Shown: positions 31,987 to 41,169, counted from the first letter of the stretch. The stretch is 45,561 bases of DNA from Candidatus Bathyarchaeia archaeon (GCA_038852285.1 JAWCKG010000012.1:1-45561), one strand, 5' to 3'. The notes: generated by a model not told the origin, from the sequence alone. Made by a program: numbers and translations.

Positions 31987-32931
31987 TTATTCTTTAATGA
32001 ATGGTCTGGTAGCTTTCTCCATCCTGGAGAGGATTTCCTCCGCCACCTGAAGGGGGGTGTTTCTCATGCCGCAGTCAGGGTGTAGGAAGACGATTTTCCC
32101 ACCGCCTACTTTGCTTGTCAAGGCTTCAACCCTGCTTTTAACGGCGTCTACGCTGTCTACCTCCTCGATGGATGTAGGGGTCACCGAAACGCATCCAACT
32201 CCCAGCCTCTTATCATACGGCTCCAAGACGCGTTTTAAGGGTAGGCTGAGGTTCCTCTTCTCCACGGGGCCGCTGAACGCCAAGCTGAGGTTTTTAACCT
32301 CAAGCTTCGCCAGTTCAACCTTCAACCCAGGCATCTTGGTTAGGTCGCCGCAGATGTGGACGGTAAGCCTTCCCTTGTCGGAGTCGGAGACCTCCAGTCT
32401 CCGAGCTAACTCGTTTAAATATTGAACGCTTTTAACAGGGTTTTGAAAGCCCGCTGAGACCCCAGGCTCATCCACTTGGAGCCACGCGCCCTCAGCGAGG
32501 GGGATGGAGGCCAAGGGGGCTAAGGCGTCGATTAAATCCTCGTATAGGTCTTCATCCAATGGGCCTCGATATCCGGAGACCCCAGCGGCGGCGCAGCTCA
32601 CCCCTAGGGTGACGGGGCCGGTTACAGCCACCTTCACCTCCGCGTCCGCCGCCCCTAGCTTCCTCATCAACTCTCTGGCCTTCAGGAAATCCCTGATCTT
32701 ATAGGATTCGTAGGGGTTTTTCATGGGCTTTATTCTACCCGTAACCCTGAGCCCTCTAGGAGTTGAGCCTAGGCCTGGAATCTGGTTGAAGTATTGTATC
32801 ATGTTGAAGCGTTGCTCGCCGTCGGATAGGATGTGGATTCCATGTTTAAGCTGCAGTTTCAAGGCGGCTTCGATGGCTTGATCTAGGTCTCCGCCCAGCC
32901 TGGGGAGGCTTCCGATGATGGTTCTCTTCAA
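31987..32931 (-). CDS. metE: Core-type methionine synthase (MetE C-terminal domain family)
   Basis: The 314-residue product is only the catalytic C-terminal barrel of MetE. The zinc ligands lie in VHICGD (His and Cys) and HPDCGMRNTP (Cys), and the substrate-binding ILSDGEQRF segment appears at the start (about residues 35-43). The N-terminal folate half found in bacterial MetE is missing. Archaeal core enzymes of this type use a corrinoid protein or methylcobalamin as methyl donor; which applies here is unknown. The TTG start has AGGAGG 7 bases upstream, an unusually good site. It converges with ahcY, closing the homocysteine step of the methyl cycle. Confidence 0.9.
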   Translation of the reverse strand: MKRTIIGSLPRLGGDLDQAIEAALKLQLKHGIHILSDGEQRFNMIQYFNQIPGLGSTPRGLRVTGRIKPMKNPYESYKIRDFLKARELMRKLGAADAEVKVAVTGPVTLGVSCAAAGVSGYRGPLDEDLYEDLIDALAPLASIPLAEGAWLQVDEPGVSAGFQNPVKSVQYLNELARRLEVSDSDKGRLTVHICGDLTKMPGLKVELAKLEVKNLSLAFSGPVEKRNLSLPLKRVLEPYDKRLGVGCVSVTPTSIEEVDSVDAVKSRVEALTSKVGGGKIVFLHPDCGMRNTPLQVAEEILSRMEKATRPFIKE

Positions 32932-32946
32932 GGCGTCGCCTCCTTT

Positions 32947-34206
32947 CTAGGGGGTTGTTCTGAACGGGAACATGTAGGCGAAGCCCACTAAGACGGCGAC
33001 GCAGTAGGCGATGAGGATGATTCGATGGGGTTTCTGGTCTAGGAACAGGTAGGCTGTGGCGAGGCATACGCTGGGAACCGTGTTTAGGAAGTAGAAGATG
33101 TACATGATTCTATGCCCTATGAGGGACATGGGGTAGAAGGGAAGGTAGGTGAAGATGAACCAGGCGAGGGAGAAGAGGGCGACTTGGCTTCTAGACTCAT
33201 ACCAAGCGTACGCGGCGTAGATTATGGAGGGTATGGTCAGGTAGAGGATGAGGGGGTTTATAGCGCCTTTGAACAGGATGGAGGGGTATGTTCTGGTCAG
33301 CTCATGGTCCGCGTACACGTTCACATCCACCCTGAGGTATGGGATTTCAACCTTGTTGATCAGCCATTCCCATGGATAGCTCCAGATCTCCCCGGGCTGT
33401 CGGGGCGATGTGACCTTCAAAGCTCCAGTGTACTGGTAGATGAAGGCCATGTGTTCGAAGGGGCTTTGATATCCGACCCAAAGTCGATCCACGACGGTGA
33501 GTATGATCAACCCCGCGGCGATGTAGGTTAACGCGTATTTTTCCAGCCATGAGAGGACGGCTTTCCAATCGGTTTCCCTCCGCTGGGTGATGGCTTTAGC
33601 CAGGTGGAACGCGACGATCGCGGCGAACCCGTATAGGCCTCCAAGCTTGCACAGCGTGCTGAGGGCCATGGAGAAGGCGCTGAGGTAGTGGTTGTCTGTG
33701 AAGTAGAGGTAGAAGCCCAGCAGCATGAAGGTTAACATGAATATGTCCAGGGTGGCGATGCGGCTGTGCACATAGACCAGGTTGTCGAACGCGAACAGAT
33801 AGGTGGTGAACAACGCCAAGCCGCTTCGACCAGACATCTTCTTCACCAGCAGGTAGAGGATGAGGATGGAGGCGACTCCGAACACGACGCTGGGTACCCT
33901 CCACCCATAGGCGTTGTCCCCGAACGCCGCCATGGACAACGCGATCAAACCCTTACCGATGAACGGGTGCTCATGGTTTGGGTCCAAGCCTAGGGGGGCG
34001 TTCTCGTAGACGTCTGGGTCGTGGGGGAGCCTCAAAATGATCCGGGCCACGTTCACATAGTATTTCTCGTCGAAGATGAGGGAGCCCAGCGGTCTATCCA
34101 GCCATAGAACCCTCAACGCCGCCGAGGCTAACAGCAGGTATAGAAAAGCCCTGTCATACAGGTTCTGGGATGGGTCTAAGCCCATCCTCCGCAAAAAGCT
34201 GTTCAA
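32947..34206 (-). CDS. GT39-like membrane mannosyltransferase (PMT family)
   Basis: The protein has about eleven hydrophobic helices. Its first loop contains LIFDEKYYVNVARIIL, the acidic pair typical of dolichyl-phosphate-mannose protein mannosyltransferases and related GT-C enzymes, and HEHPFIGKGLIALSM follows. It should move a sugar from a polyprenyl-phosphate to proteins or lipids on the outer face of the membrane. A longer frame to 34290 overlaps the previous gene by 88 bases. I use the TTG at 34206, which overlaps that gene's TGA as TTGA and has GGAGG before it, giving 419 residues. Sugar and acceptor are unknown. Confidence 0.85.
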   Translation of the reverse strand: MNSFLRRMGLDPSQNLYDRAFLYLLLASAALRVLWLDRPLGSLIFDEKYYVNVARIILRLPHDPDVYENAPLGLDPNHEHPFIGKGLIALSMAAFGDNAYGWRVPSVVFGVASILILYLLVKKMSGRSGLALFTTYLFAFDNLVYVHSRIATLDIFMLTFMLLGFYLYFTDNHYLSAFSMALSTLCKLGGLYGFAAIVAFHLAKAITQRRETDWKAVLSWLEKYALTYIAAGLIILTVVDRLWVGYQSPFEHMAFIYQYTGALKVTSPRQPGEIWSYPWEWLINKVEIPYLRVDVNVYADHELTRTYPSILFKGAINPLILYLTIPSIIYAAYAWYESRSQVALFSLAWFIFTYLPFYPMSLIGHRIMYIFYFLNTVPSVCLATAYLFLDQKPHRIILIAYCVAVLVGFAYMFPFRTTP

Positions 34207-34811
34207 CCCCTTAACCTCCTCACCCTCCACCTCCAAACGGCGAAGAGAGCCAACGCCAACCCGGCTAGGACCGCTGAGACCGCGCGCCAATCACCAGCCC
34301 GGTTGAGGTTTGAAGCTTCCCCCATCACGGTCACGACCTCCGTTACCGTTAAGGTCACCGCCGCTACCACGTTTAAGCCGGGCCTCACCTCAACGACTTG
34401 ATGATACTCCACCAACGCTCCTTCCTCGCTTACCATGTAGACGACTAGAACGAAGGCGGGGTGAAATCCTGGGGTGGCGTTGTCGGGCACTTTGAAATGT
34501 ATGCTGTAGGAAACGGAGTATCCGGGGTTCATTAACCGCTCTAATTCGCTTCCACCGCCATACAGGTATGTGTCTTCGCCCATCCAGTCGAGTCGAACTC
34601 CTACAAACTTCAGCGTTAACGGTTGGTTCCACAGGCTCCTAACGTTGACGACGATGTTGGCTTCGCCTCCCTGGACGGGGTTGTCCACTCCCCAAGCGAC
34701 CTCAACGCTTACATGGCTTGCCCCATGTGTGGGAGGCGGCTTGGCGGAGGTGAGGACCGCTGAGAAGAGGAGGGTTAACGTTACCGCCGACATTGTTAAG
34801 GTTTTCCGCAT
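34203..34811 (-). CDS. Secreted, C-terminally anchored beta-sandwich-like protein
   Basis: The 202-residue product has a signal peptide (MRKTLTMSAVTLTLLFSAVLTSA), a beta-rich extracellular domain of about 130 residues (VNVRSLWNQPLTLKFVGVRL, YSIHFKVPDNATPGFHPA) resembling Ig- or CARDB-like folds, and a C-terminal helix (LAGLALALFAVWRW) ending in positively charged RVRRLRG. Function unknown. Its position between two glycosyltransferase-like genes, coupled by TTGA overlap to one of them, suggests it takes part in or is a substrate of the same surface glycosylation. Confidence 0.75.
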   Translation of the reverse strand: MRKTLTMSAVTLTLLFSAVLTSAKPPPTHGASHVSVEVAWGVDNPVQGGEANIVVNVRSLWNQPLTLKFVGVRLDWMGEDTYLYGGGSELERLMNPGYSVSYSIHFKVPDNATPGFHPAFVLVVYMVSEEGALVEYHQVVEVRPGLNVVAAVTLTVTEVVTVMGEASNLNRAGDWRAVSAVLAGLALALFAVWRWRVRRLRG

Positions 34812-34823
34812 CGAATGGGCCTC

Positions 34824-36011
34824 CTAGGTTTCCACCCGCTCCAGTAGCTTTTGAGCCCAACGCTTCACCTTATCGGGGTAGAGCATATAAATGAATAGCC
34901 CCAGCCAGATGACCTGCCTGGCCGCGGAGAACCATTGAACCGGGCTTGAGGCGATGAGCGGGTTTCCGAGGTTTAGCTCCGGTGTAAACCAGAGGACGAT
35001 GATCAAGGCGTTGAACACCTCGGCGGCGTACATGGCCGCTAATGGAATGCTGGGAAGCAGCACGAACAGGGGGAGGAGGATTAAGGCCATTTGAGGCGTG
35101 ACGACGTAGTTGCCGAAAAGCCAGGCTACGTTCATGAGGAAAACCCTGGTGATCACCCTCTCCTCATTCGACCCGTAGGTTCTTTTACCTGAATCCGCTA
35201 GGCCCTTGTAGACAAGGTAGAGGAGGACGGCTAACGCCGCGTAGTGGGCGTTTGGGTCCATTTGGTTGAAGAAGAAGATAAGCCATGAGTCCTCTATGCC
35301 CCATTGCGCGTGATACCTCCAGGTGTCGAACCAACGGTTGAAGTTGGCGAGGATGAAGGGCATGTTCAACGCGAAGAAGACTGCGAGGGGTGTGGCGAGG
35401 CGCTTCAACCGTTGAGGCCAAGTCTTCTCCTCAACCATGAACACTGGGACGAGCATGGCTGGGAAGAGTTTAGCGGCCATTCCGAAGCCGACGCTGACAT
35501 CGGCCTTCCCCTTCTCACCTTTGAGAAAGTAGTGTAGGGCGAGGGTTGAGAAGAAGACGGCGATGATGTCCCAGTTGTAGGTGACGAACATCAGGTAGGA
35601 TGGCATGACTAGGAAGCATTTCCACATCCTTGAGACTTGGCCTTTCACCCTCTCCACGATCCGGTAGAGGGTGATGATGGTCCCCATCGTGAACGCGTAG
35701 AGTATGAGGTTCATTAACAGCGTGTAGTATGCCATGGCTTGGGAGAAGTTGGTGACCCAGGCTCGAACTGAGGAGCAGAGATAGACGAACACGCCCACCA
35801 ATACGGGGTATTCGAACGTGAAATCGTAGTAGGGGATGAGGTGGGGGCCTTGTCCAACGCCCTCTCGGTAGAATACGCTGGCTATGTCCGTGTAGTGGCT
35901 GGGCATCAAGCCGGGCAGATGCTCCCAGACGCTGAACACGTATATGAGCGTCGCGGCCAAGAGTATGTCCCTAAGTTGACGTGGAATGTTTGGCAGGCTC
36001 AACATTTTCAA
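34824..36011 (-). CDS. GT87-like polyprenyl-phosphate-sugar transferase (GT-C membrane protein)
   Basis: The 395-residue polytopic protein has YTDIASVFYREG and DFTFEYPVLVGVFVYL in its first periplasm-like loop, the aspartate/tyrosine pattern of GT87/DUF2029 mannosyltransferases. About ten helices are visible, including VMPSYLMFVTYNWDIIAVFF and the later FAANMPF-like FALNMPFILANFNRWF. These enzymes use polyprenyl-linked sugars for lipid or surface-polymer glycosylation. It lies 12 bases ahead of the anchored protein gene. Assignment within GT-C is less certain than that it is a membrane transferase. Confidence 0.75.
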   Translation of the reverse strand: MKMLSLPNIPRQLRDILLAATLIYVFSVWEHLPGLMPSHYTDIASVFYREGVGQGPHLIPYYDFTFEYPVLVGVFVYLCSSVRAWVTNFSQAMAYYTLLMNLILYAFTMGTIITLYRIVERVKGQVSRMWKCFLVMPSYLMFVTYNWDIIAVFFSTLALHYFLKGEKGKADVSVGFGMAAKLFPAMLVPVFMVEEKTWPQRLKRLATPLAVFFALNMPFILANFNRWFDTWRYHAQWGIEDSWLIFFFNQMDPNAHYAALAVLLYLVYKGLADSGKRTYGSNEERVITRVFLMNVAWLFGNYVVTPQMALILLPLFVLLPSIPLAAMYAAEVFNALIIVLWFTPELNLGNPLIASSPVQWFSAARQVIWLGLFIYMLYPDKVKRWAQKLLERVET

Positions 36012-36160
36012 CCTGAACCATAAACACTACGTTAACACATATATTGCTTTCAGGTTTTAAGCTTCGATTCTAAAAGCGTTCATCATCCTCGTCTTTTTAA
36101 CGCCTTAAACGATGCATTAACGCTGAAATGTTTTATAATGCGACTTCACGGATGTGTTGC

Positions 36161-37141
36161 CTAAGTCTTCAGCCGAGCAACGGCGAATAGCATGCTCCTT
36201 TTTTTCACGGCGGGATTTCTGGAGGATATGTGGACGACTCCTTTGAAGGGAGATTTCACAACATCGAGTAAGTTTCCTTCCAGATCTCTTACCTCTCCAA
36301 GCGTTACGCCTTTATCCACAGTTGTTCCCGGATCTTTGAAACGTGTGAACCATCCATGCCATTTCGACTGGATAACCGTGAGATCGCGGAGCTCTAATGG
36401 CTTTGAAGAGTATACTTTTCCTTTTATCATCCCAATCTGTTTCATCACGTTGACTACTCCGTCCGTCAACGCCTTGACGCAAGTTTCATGTATTTCTCCT
36501 TCCCCGCCGGCTTCGGCGATGATCGTGGCTACGCCTTTTTTAGAAGCTTCGTATAGCATTGTGCCAACTGGGCCTTTCCAAACTTTCCGTTCTACGTATA
36601 TGGTTGATGCGTCTAATATGTACTTCATTCTAAAAGCCTGAGCCATGTTTTTGGAGATATTGTCCGTATCCCTGTTTCCAACCCTCGTGAACCAGCAGAC
36701 CGTGTTTGATACGGTTTCGTTGACTTCTCCGCTGTGGAGGTCGATCGCGTAATCTCCTTCTAAAACCATGTCCATCACCGTTCGCGCTATATTGTAGCTG
36801 ATCGATTCGCCCGTATGGCCTGGAAACGCTGTGAAGATTTCCAATTGGTCTATCGGGCATACTGTTTCAGCTCTTTCATAGAACCCTGAGAAATTGACGA
36901 CTGGTATGATCCTTAGGATGCCTGATATTTTCGATGGGGAAATTCGCATGAGCCGTCGAGCTGCTTCGATGCAATCATACTCATCGGCGTGAACTCCCGC
37001 GGTGACCGTGAGGGTCGGCCCCTTTTTTAACCCTTTTATGGTCGCGTAGGGTATTGTCGTCTTTTTCCCCGTTCTCGGTTGCTCAACGCGTATCTCTCTG
37101 AGCAATCTACGTCTCCTGAGTTTACCTGGAGTTGTCTTCAA
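36161..37141 (-). CDS. Zinc deacylase of the succinylglutamate desuccinylase/aspartoacylase family
   Basis: The 326-residue product has the zinc site of this M14-related family: GVHADEYDCIE gives histidine 51 and glutamate 54, and DYAIDLHSGE gives the second histidine. The catalytic glutamate is likely in IIAEAGGEGEIHE. Family members remove acyl groups from N-acyl amino acids, or cut other amides. A C-terminal beta domain follows (GWFTRFKDPGTTVDKGVTLG). It is divergent from an APC-type permease, suggesting uptake and hydrolysis of an amide or amino-acid derivative. The substrate is unknown. Confidence 0.85.
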   Translation of the reverse strand: MKTTPGKLRRRRLLREIRVEQPRTGKKTTIPYATIKGLKKGPTLTVTAGVHADEYDCIEAARRLMRISPSKISGILRIIPVVNFSGFYERAETVCPIDQLEIFTAFPGHTGESISYNIARTVMDMVLEGDYAIDLHSGEVNETVSNTVCWFTRVGNRDTDNISKNMAQAFRMKYILDASTIYVERKVWKGPVGTMLYEASKKGVATIIAEAGGEGEIHETCVKALTDGVVNVMKQIGMIKGKVYSSKPLELRDLTVIQSKWHGWFTRFKDPGTTVDKGVTLGEVRDLEGNLLDVVKSPFKGVVHISSRNPAVKKRSMLFAVARLKT

Positions 37142-37224
37142 ATCTTCATCCTCATATGAAAGGTTTTTTCGAGGCCTCTTTTGTTTCGGTTCCTTATCGA
37201 TCCTCCTAACATACGTAGGGAAGT

Positions 37225-37234
37225 TTTATATATA
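37225..37234. promoter_or_regulatory. TATA box of the permease gene, possibly shared
   Basis: TTTATATATA predicts plus-strand transcription near 37255, which places the GTG at 37237 upstream of the transcript and supports ATG 37276 as the true start. The palindromic core could also serve the divergent deacylase gene. Confidence 0.6.
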
Positions 37235-37275
37235 ATGTGCAGTGTAACCTAGTCGTTCGGAGAAAACGACTGGAT

Positions 37276-38907
37276 ATGACTGAAGAAATCGTCTTTGTGA
37301 GAAGAGCTACTGGTCTGGTTCGTCAAATCGGTGTTCTCTCGGTGATGAGCATCTGTTTCGTGTTCACTTTTCTAGGCGCTCACATTACCCCCTTCTACGC
37401 GATCCTTGAGTATCCTGGATCTAACGTGCCTCTGACATACGTGTTGGCTCCGATCATGATGATGTGGAGTATGTTCAGCGCCATGTTTCTGGTCGGCGCC
37501 ATGCCGAGAACCAGCAACGACTACGTAGCGGTGTCGAGGACCCTTCATCCCATACTCGCGTACATGGGGAGCATTGGAATGTTCCTCGCGATTGTCCCAT
37601 GGGTCGCTGGAGCAACGATGTTCGGCCTCCTATTACTTGGAAACGGTTTCTCAACGATAGGGCAGGCGGTCGGCAACGCAGGTTGGATTGACATCGGCAC
37701 CCTTCTCGTAGCCAATCAACCAGCGATATTCGCGTTGATCTTAATCGCGATAGTCATCTACTTCATCATAAGCGTTCTCGGCCTCAACGTAACGACCAAG
37801 GTAATTAACGCCGTATTCATATTCTACATAATCGGTATGGCGTTAGGCTTGATAGTTTTCGCGTGGTACGCCGCTCAAGGCCCAGCCGCAGTCGCGGCCT
37901 CCTACGACGCGTCGTTTGGGACAGGGGCTTGGAAAGAGGTTGAGCGGGTCGCCATGGCCAATGGTTGGAGCGACATGGTGAAGGAGGCTACTGGGGACTC
38001 GTCGATCTGGGGGTGGCCGGGTCCATGGCTTTGGGGCGCTACTGGGCTTGCCTTGATTCCCGCCGCCTTCGCCGTATGGGGATATGAGATTGCTAACGTG
38101 GCTGGTGGTGAGATTAAGGAGCCGTTGAAAAGCTATCCGATAGGCGCTGGCTTAGCGTTTCTCGTCATGAGCATCTTCATGATCGCGTACAACGCGTTGG
38201 TGTTCTGGGGCTATGGGTCCTTCATCTCCCAGTTCTCGTACGTGATGATAAATGGGTTCTCGGATCAGCTGACGATGTCGCCTGTGGTTCAGCCCTCACT
38301 GAGCTTTTTCGCCGTCGCGCCTTTCGCGAAGAGCTCGCCGATCCTCGCCTTCATCGTGATGCTTTCAATTTCAGCGGCTTGGCTGGCTGTTCCCATAATC
38401 TATCTCCTGATCTTGTCCAGGATGATGCTTGCTTGGTCCTTTGACAGGTTTGGGCCAGGCTTCTTCGCTTCTGTGAATGATCGGTTCCATACTCCTCACT
38501 GGTCCCTTCTCATCGTTTCGATTATCGGGGCGCTTTACGCCTACGCGTTCGTATACGCGCCGTACATTACCCTGCTGAACTCTCTGCCAGGCGCGTTGAT
38601 CCGATACCTTCTGCTCTCCATGGCTTGTATGATACTGCCTTTCGCTAGGCCTGAGATCTTTGAGCGTGGATTTACGTGGAAGGTGGGGAAGGTTCCACTG
38701 GCGACGATAGTTGGCGCCATATCTACGGTTATGTTGACGTTTCTCATCGTCGTTAACTTTACGTTGCTCGCGAATGACTGGCCGTCGATCTTCTATCAAG
38801 TTGGATGGATCTCCTTCGCCGCTTTGGTCTTCATCGCGTACTGGGCTTATAATAAGTCGAAGGGAATTGACGTCGCGGCGATTTGGAAAGAGATTCCTCC
38901 CGCTTAA
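37276..38907 (+). CDS. APC family amino acid/polyamine permease
   Basis: The protein has about twelve to fourteen helices. It opens with VRRATGLVRQIGVLSVMSICF, a variation on the TM1 pattern of APC transporters. A second typical piece is AAFAVWGYEIANVAGGEIKEP, equivalent to the family's TM6 FxGFE/GGEIKNP region. It should import an amino acid or related amine using an ion gradient. The frame starts at 37237 but the TATA position favours ATG 37276, giving 543 residues. It is divergent from the zinc deacylase gene, which suggests a shared substrate. Confidence 0.88.
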   Translation: MTEEIVFVRRATGLVRQIGVLSVMSICFVFTFLGAHITPFYAILEYPGSNVPLTYVLAPIMMMWSMFSAMFLVGAMPRTSNDYVAVSRTLHPILAYMGSIGMFLAIVPWVAGATMFGLLLLGNGFSTIGQAVGNAGWIDIGTLLVANQPAIFALILIAIVIYFIISVLGLNVTTKVINAVFIFYIIGMALGLIVFAWYAAQGPAAVAASYDASFGTGAWKEVERVAMANGWSDMVKEATGDSSIWGWPGPWLWGATGLALIPAAFAVWGYEIANVAGGEIKEPLKSYPIGAGLAFLVMSIFMIAYNALVFWGYGSFISQFSYVMINGFSDQLTMSPVVQPSLSFFAVAPFAKSSPILAFIVMLSISAAWLAVPIIYLLILSRMMLAWSFDRFGPGFFASVNDRFHTPHWSLLIVSIIGALYAYAFVYAPYITLLNSLPGALIRYLLLSMACMILPFARPEIFERGFTWKVGKVPLATIVGAISTVMLTFLIVVNFTLLANDWPSIFYQVGWISFAALVFIAYWAYNKSKGIDVAAIWKEIPPA

Positions 38908-38934
38908 AATTCCCTTTTCTCCATTTTTTATTCG

Positions 38935-39891
38935 TTAACCTGAAACCGCCCACCAATTCTTTATTCTAGACTCGTCAAGCTCAAGCATCATCCCTTTCAA
39001 TATCCCTTCACCGTACTCTGAGCCTGGGTTAAGGATGAGGGTTTTCCCGATTTGTTGAGATCCGGCTGATTCATGTATGTGGCCGTGCAATCCGAGAAGT
39101 GGCTGTTTTTCCTCGATGAAGCGTAGGATCGATTTGCTTCCAACGCTGACCATTTCAGGGCTTCCGAGTTTGAACACTGGCCGTAGGTTTTTATCCAGCT
39201 TCGGCGCTTGGTCTAGTTTCGTCGCGTATGGTGGGCAGTGGAAGTTGCATATTACCTTGTTCCATTCGACTTTAACGAGCTTGGCGGTGTCCTTCAGTTT
39301 TTCCATGAGCGTTTCTTCGGAGCATTCCCTCGGTGAGTTCCACGGTGTGGGATTAGTGTAGTCGAGGCTGATCATCTCGTAGTCGAAGCATAGGTTAACG
39401 GCTTTTCCCAGTGGGTAGATGACTCTTCTATTATTTTTGATCGGCTCGTCGATTTCGAAGAAGTCGTCGTTGCCCGGCATCACTACCACTTTGACGTTTC
39501 GAGGAACCTTTTCTTCGACGAGGGTAAGCCATCGTTTAATGTTTTCTACGACGATTTGTTTGAAGACATCGTCGACCTTGTCTTGGCTCTTCTTCATTTC
39601 TTCAACTTCCTTCCTGGTGCATACATAAGGGTAGGATCCGCCGAGGAGAAGCTTCTCCTTAATCGTTTCAAGCTCTTTCTCGTTGTTCGCCTTGAATTCT
39701 TGGCCAAACGCCTTAGTGACGTATGATCCGTTATTTTTAATGATCGGGATAACCGTCTTTCCCGTCAGGTCTCCGGCCATTATGATGATGTCCGCCTGGT
39801 AGAATGTGGGGACTGAAAGCCATTTTCTCCAGACGCTCTCACTTCCATGCACGTCTGCGGCGAAGAATATTCTAACAGGCTTGCTTGTCAT
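38935..39891 (-). CDS. Metallophosphoesterase (calcineurin-like)
   Basis: The 318-residue product has all five family motifs: FFAADVHGS (D-x-H), IMAGDLTG (GD), VMPGNDD (GN[HD]), VICNFHCPP and GLHGHIHES (GHxH). Two metal ions would be bound. The length is above the minimal family because of an insertion around residues 70-120 (VTKAFGQEFKANNEKELE onward). Substrate unknown: cyclic or linear phosphodiesters, protein or small-molecule phosphate. It precedes a nucleotidyltransferase-like gene by 33 bases. A fragment of a paralogous gene lies near 43733 (see findings). Confidence 0.9.
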   Translation of the reverse strand: MTSKPVRIFFAADVHGSESVWRKWLSVPTFYQADIIIMAGDLTGKTVIPIIKNNGSYVTKAFGQEFKANNEKELETIKEKLLLGGSYPYVCTRKEVEEMKKSQDKVDDVFKQIVVENIKRWLTLVEEKVPRNVKVVVMPGNDDFFEIDEPIKNNRRVIYPLGKAVNLCFDYEMISLDYTNPTPWNSPRECSEETLMEKLKDTAKLVKVEWNKVICNFHCPPYATKLDQAPKLDKNLRPVFKLGSPEMVSVGSKSILRFIEEKQPLLGLHGHIHESAGSQQIGKTLILNPGSEYGEGILKGMMLELDESRIKNWWAVSG

Positions 39892-39924
39892 GGCTCTTCA
39901 TCTTCAGGCTTTAGCTTAATGAGT

Positions 39925-40689
39925 TTAAACATGTTCTTTCTCATAGACTTCTTCCACTTCCTTATACCATTTCTGTTTCGGCCCGATTTTCGCCCTTATT
40001 TTCCACTTCACCGTCTTCGGCTCACTTTCAATGGTCGTTAATAATCTGTCGATCTTCTGCCTTACGTCTTCGACGTCGCTGGTTTTAAGCGCGGGATATT
40101 TTTCGGCGAGGTCGCGGATTTTCTTGAGGTTGGTTGTCACTGTGTAGTAGAAGCCCCAGTCTTCAGCTAGGAGCTTCGAAATGTAGCGGGCGTTGACTCC
40201 CTTATCGTCGTCGGTGATTTCATGCTCCCGGATTAATATGAGGCAATCTTTAACGTCCTTTTCGTTGATTCGAACGATCTGCGTTTTCTCTAAGAGGAGC
40301 TCTGCGAGGGGGATTGTAGGAGAGTCCACGTTTAATCTATCTGTGAATTCTATGGTGTGGCACATGTCGAGTTTGTCGAAGAAGATGTCTACGTGCAGGC
40401 CTTGGGGGTTGTATAGAATGTAGCGTTGGGAGATGGTCATGATGTACTGGGAGCTTCTATCCATCGCGTATCCTAGGTCTTTCAAAACGTTGAAGACGGC
40501 GTTCTTCTGTTTTTTCAAGGCCATGAAGTCGAGGTCCGTGAGCTCTCGTTTAAGCGATTTAAATAGGCTTGAATATTTGGGCGAGTGGATCGCCACAGCA
40601 ACGGCTCCCATAACCCTAAGCGTGACGCCTCTTTTCTCCGCCTCCGCGACTATACGTTTAGCTTCTTCGAGAAAATTCATGGACACCAA
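39925..40689 (-). CDS. Nucleotidyltransferase-like protein
   Basis: The 254-residue product shows features of the nucleotidyltransferase fold: an N-terminal GVTLRVMGAVAVAIHS helix-strand, RELTDLDFMALKKQ with the aspartate pair, and LHVDIFFDKL as a later acidic strand. Such domains occur in AbiEii-like and DUF4269-like proteins. The C-terminal half is helical and lysine-rich. It lies 33 bases upstream of (and is transcribed before) the metallophosphoesterase. I have not recognised the exact family; toxin, tRNA-modifying and aminoglycoside-type roles are all possible. Confidence 0.6.
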   Translation of the reverse strand: MVSMNFLEEAKRIVAEAEKRGVTLRVMGAVAVAIHSPKYSSLFKSLKRELTDLDFMALKKQKNAVFNVLKDLGYAMDRSSQYIMTISQRYILYNPQGLHVDIFFDKLDMCHTIEFTDRLNVDSPTIPLAELLLEKTQIVRINEKDVKDCLILIREHEITDDDKGVNARYISKLLAEDWGFYYTVTTNLKKIRDLAEKYPALKTSDVEDVRQKIDRLLTTIESEPKTVKWKIRAKIGPKQKWYKEVEEVYEKEHV

Positions 40690-41169
40690 CTTCTCACTTT
40701 ACAGTTAAAGACATCGGTCTTACATTTTAAGTTATGGTTCGCTTTGAGGCTTAATCTGGTAAAATTACCAAATAAGTGGTTAGGGCCTTTCAGGTCCTCA
40801 TTACTCCACTTTTAAACATGTATTACTTTTTCAGTTTCCAACTTTGCCTCTAAAAGCTTTTTAAGAATGGATCACCGTCTAAAGCGTCCGCCATTCTCAT
40901 CCTTTAACCTTCATCCTGCATTTTCCCCCAGCTACGTGGAGGCAGGAGGTGTTTGAGAGTCACCAGCCGAGGTGATTTGAAACGGCTTGAGTAGTTAAGG
41001 TGTTAATTCTCTTACAGCGTTCAGTTCATCTGTTAACCAACGGGTCTTCAAGGCGTAACGTCAAATGGCGCTTGAGTTTAACATCGTCGTTTTAACGCGT
41101 TCCAGAAGCGAAGGAGGGATGTGGGTGCGTTTTAACTTTTGCTTGTTTGAAAAATTGAGGAGGAAAACT
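40690..41169. other. Intergenic region, 480 bases
   Basis: The region contains A/T-rich stretches upstream of the nucleotidyltransferase gene, including probable promoter sequence on the minus strand near 40720-40740. I see no ORF, RNA gene or repeat in the remainder. Confidence 0.4.
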
